A stretch of 7,793 nucleotides of DNA from an uncultured Limosilactobacillus sp. Its GTDB lineage: Bacteria; Bacillota; Bacilli; Lactobacillales; Lactobacillaceae. A program made the translations under genes and the position numbers. Positions 6,633 through 7,793 of the stretch are shown in pieces. The stretch covers positions 1 to 7,793 of the forward strand of contig CALVFC010000063.1 of NCBI GenBank assembly GCA_944326735.1, written 5' to 3'. The notes beneath the pieces were generated by a model. The model was not told the origin of the DNA. It saw only the letters and a list, made by a program, of their open reading frames with translations, and ran no database searches. Numbering within the stretch: the first letter of the stretch is position 1; each line of letters begins with the position of its first letter.

Positions 6633-7097
6633 ATGCAAAAGAAAACACGGACAATCATTAGTATTGTTGTTGCAGTCATAATCATTCTTGGTGGTTGGTA
6701 TTTATACGCCAGTCATTCTGTTGCTTCTCATGTTCCTGGTCACGTTTATCAGTATTCTGGGGTCTCAGACAACCAAAATGCCTATATGACTTTCTCTAAA
6801 GATAGTGATGAGGCTGTGGTTACTCCTGATAAGAGCACTGCTATTAAGGCTAACAATAGCGCCAGTGAATTTGATAGTGTTTACCGTTCCCAAGCAGACC
6901 AGGGGAAATGGAACTACAAGGCCAAGGGGAGTAAGCTGACCCTTTCTAAGAACCAGGATGGCAAGGTTTCGATGTGGCAATATAATAATGTTTTAGTTTT
7001 CGGTAAAAAGATGCATTCCAGCAGCTTCACTTATCAAATTGCTAACGCTGGGCAAGGGGTTGATCATAAGTCAACCAACTTTACCCGGGTTAAGTAA
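6633..7097 (+). CDS. Small single-pass membrane protein of unknown function
   Basis: I do not recognise this 154-aa protein. It has a basic N-terminus (MQKKTRT), one hydrophobic helix (about 8-25, IISIVVAVIIILGGWYLY) and a polar, cysteine-free remainder of about 125 residues expected outside the cell. There is no lipobox, and no clear signal peptidase site, so it is probably an N-terminally anchored protein. The outer part has alternating aromatic and polar residues (YQYSGVS, KWNYKAKGSKLTLSK, VSMWQYNNVLVFGKK), which suggests beta strands, perhaps a small barrel or sandwich. The ATG at 6633 follows GAGGTGG at 6617-6623. It begins 17 bases after the LysM gene stop, with no promoter, so the two are one operon and may work together at the cell envelope. 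A strong terminator follows. Confidence 0.85.
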   Translation: MQKKTRTIISIVVAVIIILGGWYLYASHSVASHVPGHVYQYSGVSDNQNAYMTFSKDSDEAVVTPDKSTAIKANNSASEFDSVYRSQADQGKWNYKAKGSKLTLSKNQDGKVSMWQYNNVLVFGKKMHSSSFTYQIANAGQGVDHKSTNFTRVK

Positions 7098-7113
7098 GCG
7101 GCTTAATGCTTAA

Positions 7114-7147
7114 AAAAAGAGACTGAGTTCACGCTCAGTCTCTTTTT
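7114..7147. terminator. Bidirectional Rho-independent terminator
   Basis: A perfect 14-bp stem (7114-7127 with 7134-7147; core GAGACTGAG/CTCAGTCTC) encloses the loop TTCACG. It has a T run on the plus strand (7143-7147) and an A run at 7112-7118 that gives a T run on the minus strand. It therefore ends the LysM operon on one strand and the tRNA-Ala transcript on the other. Confidence 0.93.
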
Positions 7148-7151
7148 ATTA

Positions 7152-7224
7152 TGGACCATGCGAGACTTGAACTCGCGACCCCCTGCATGCGAAGCAGACA
7201 TTCTCCCAGCTGAACTAATGGCCC
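7152..7224 (-). tRNA. tRNA-Ala (anticodon CGC)
   Basis: The reverse complement folds into a full 73-base cloverleaf. The acceptor is GGGCCAT/ATGGTCC with discriminator A, and the D arm is GTTC-AGCTGGGA-GAAT. The anticodon arm is TCTGC-TTCGCAT-GCAGG with anticodon CGC (reads GCG), the variable loop is GGGTC, and the T arm is GCGAG-TTCAAGT-CTCGC. The third acceptor pair is G3-U70, the main identity element for alanyl-tRNA synthetase, which independently supports alanine. The 3' CCA is not encoded and would have to be added by the CCA-adding enzyme. The gene is alone, with its own promoter, and converges on the LysM operon terminator. Confidence 0.95.
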
Positions 7225-7234
7225 AGACGACTGT

Positions 7235-7264
7235 ATTGTAGTCCGATCGACTACGCAGATGCAA
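7235..7264 (-). promoter_or_regulatory. Promoter of tRNA-Ala
   Basis: On the minus strand, TTGCAT (7264-7259) is a weak -35 and TACAAT (7240-7235) a good -10, separated by 18 bases. The -10 ends only ten bases before the mature tRNA 5' end, so the primary transcript would have a leader of just a few bases. Confidence 0.5.
7238..7254. repeat. Palindrome overlapping the tRNA-Ala promoter
   Basis: GTAGTC (7238-7243) and GACTAC (7249-7254) are exact complements around a 5-base centre CGATC. The left arm overlaps the -10 box of the tRNA promoter. It could be an operator or a chance palindrome; there is no T run that would make it a terminator. Confidence 0.4.
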
Positions 7265-7392
7265 CCAAACCTGCATAATTTCTTGGCAATACTAATCAAT
7301 ATAAGTGTAATTGTCTGCTTCTAAAATGGTAACAAGTATCATTAAACGACAAATGTCTAAAAATGAGTCTATTATTTCAATTGTAAAATTGA

Positions 7393-7398
7393 TAAACT
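7393..7398 (+). promoter_or_regulatory. Candidate -10 box for the DUF5692 gene
   Basis: TAAACT within TTGATAAACT is the best -10 candidate ahead of this gene and matches the -10 of the rplJ and LysM promoters. No good -35 is found 16-18 bases upstream (TATTAT-like sequence only), so the promoter is weak, activator-dependent or misplaced. The upstream palindrome 7377-7392 overlaps the spacer. Confidence 0.35.
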
Positions 7399-7410
7399 GA
7401 AGATGAAAGT

Positions 7411-7424
7411 TGAAAGCGCTTTCT
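7411..7424. promoter_or_regulatory. cre site (CcpA operator)
   Basis: TGAAAGCGCTTTCT matches the catabolite-responsive element consensus TGWAANCGNTNWCA at 13 of 14 positions and contains the perfect 12-base palindrome GAAAGCGCTTTC. It lies between the presumed promoter and the ribosome binding site of the DUF5692 gene. That is a position where CcpA normally represses in the presence of a preferred sugar. Confidence 0.8.
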
Positions 7425-7448
7425 AAAACTATTAAGGAGGGGTTCACG

Positions 7449-7793
7449 ATGTTGTTTCAAGTCTACGGAAGCCAGTCTGGATGGCAGTTTTTCGGTTGGA
7501 TACTAGTGTTTGCTAGTTTGATTATTGCCAATGAAATTGCCCGTCGTTCACGTGCTGGTGGCTTATTCTTCTTTGTTATCTTGCCAGTGGCATTAACAAT
7601 TTACTTTGCTATTATTTATATTTGTGCTGGTCAAGGCCAAGCGTGGGCATTGCACAACCAAACCTATGTGCACATGAATAGTTGGTTCCACTATGCCAAG
7701 CTATATGCGGCCACTTTTGGCTGTATTGGTTTTATGATCCTGAAATACCATTGGGGAAAGTTAGGAAAGGCATATTGGTTTAAGTGCTTCCCG
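7449..7793 (+). CDS. DUF5692 family membrane protein, 5' part
   Basis: The first 115 codons are present and the frame runs open to the window end. The protein is mostly hydrophobic, with likely membrane helices at about 14-32, 39-61 and 85-98. Its sequence (NEIARRSRAGGLFFFVILPVALTIYF at 28-53, MNSWFHYAKLYAATFGCIGFMILKY at 76-100) is what I recognise as the DUF5692 family, multi-pass proteins of unknown function found in Firmicutes. The ATG at 7449 follows a very strong AAGGAGGGG at 7434-7442. A cre site just upstream indicates repression by CcpA, so the product probably serves growth under sugar limitation or on a secondary substrate; this is inference. Family recall is from memory and the C-terminal part is not seen. 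Confidence 0.85.
   Translation, partial: MLFQVYGSQSGWQFFGWILVFASLIIANEIARRSRAGGLFFFVILPVALTIYFAIIYICAGQGQAWALHNQTYVHMNSWFHYAKLYAATFGCIGFMILKYHWGKLGKAYWFKCFP

Larger units (their letters stand above)
7265..7448. other. AT-rich divergent intergenic region
   Basis: No gene is visible between the tRNA promoter and the DUF5692 start. It holds a 16-base palindrome TCAATT-GTAA-AATTGA (7377-7392), a possible -10 TAAACT (7393-7398) and the cre site at 7411-7424. A shorter palindrome GACA-AA-TGTC (7348-7357) is within chance. Confidence 0.6.

Noticed and set aside
6404..6685. 93-codon minus-strand frame rich in His, Tyr and Cys
   Set aside because: It is the antisense translation of the Asp/Ser codon repeats in the LysM protein tail.
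7152..7224. tRNA gene as an integration (att) site
   Set aside because: No integrase and no second copy of the tRNA 3' end were seen in the window.
7259..7276. Inverted repeat ATGCA/TGCAT upstream of tRNA-Ala
   Set aside because: Five-base arms with an 8-base spacer are expected by chance in a region of this size.

Overview
The window reads as a chromosomal segment of a low-GC Gram-positive bacterium, most likely a heterofermentative lactobacillus of the Limosilactobacillus type. The evidence is strong AGGAGG-type ribosome binding sites, TTGACA/TATAAT-like promoters, a PepD (C69) plus PepI (S33) peptidase pair typical of lactic acid bacteria, a Firmicutes-type ribosomal protein L10 leader, a CcpA-type cre site and a DUF5692 membrane protein. 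The species assignment is inference. No insertion sequence, phage gene, CRISPR array or clear recombination scar is visible.

Layout from left to right. (1) 1-1920: the 3' tail of one ABC exporter half-transporter overlaps by 17 bases a complete second half-transporter (587 aa). Together they look like a heterodimeric multidrug-type exporter of the MdlA/MdlB, YheI/YheH and LmrC/LmrD kind. This block is visibly richer in G+C than the rest. (2) 1930-3091: promoter, structured L10 leader with an attenuator, rplJ (L10), rplL (L7/L12) and a strong terminator, which is a self-contained ribosomal stalk operon. (3) 3110-5540: a promoter, then pepD (dipeptidase) and pepI (proline iminopeptidase), 69 bases apart with no strong terminator between them. 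They are probably co-transcribed and act on the last steps of intracellular peptide breakdown, including proline-containing peptides.

(4) 5550-7147: a promoter carrying an inverted repeat, a secreted LysM protein with a very acidic Ser/Asp/Asn-rich C-terminal half, and 17 bases later a small single-pass membrane protein of unknown function, closed by a perfect 14-bp terminator. This cell-envelope pair is the least understood part of the window. (5) 7152-7264, minus strand: a tRNA-Ala(CGC) gene with its own promoter, converging on the same terminator, which looks bidirectional. (6) 7265-7793: an AT-rich divergent regulatory region with a near-perfect cre site, followed by the 5' part of a DUF5692 membrane protein cut by the window end.

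I do not see a clearly new multi-gene system. The best candidates for something undescribed are the LysM/membrane-protein operon and its inverted repeat, and the catabolite-controlled DUF5692 gene. Most of the other genes are standard core or near-core functions.
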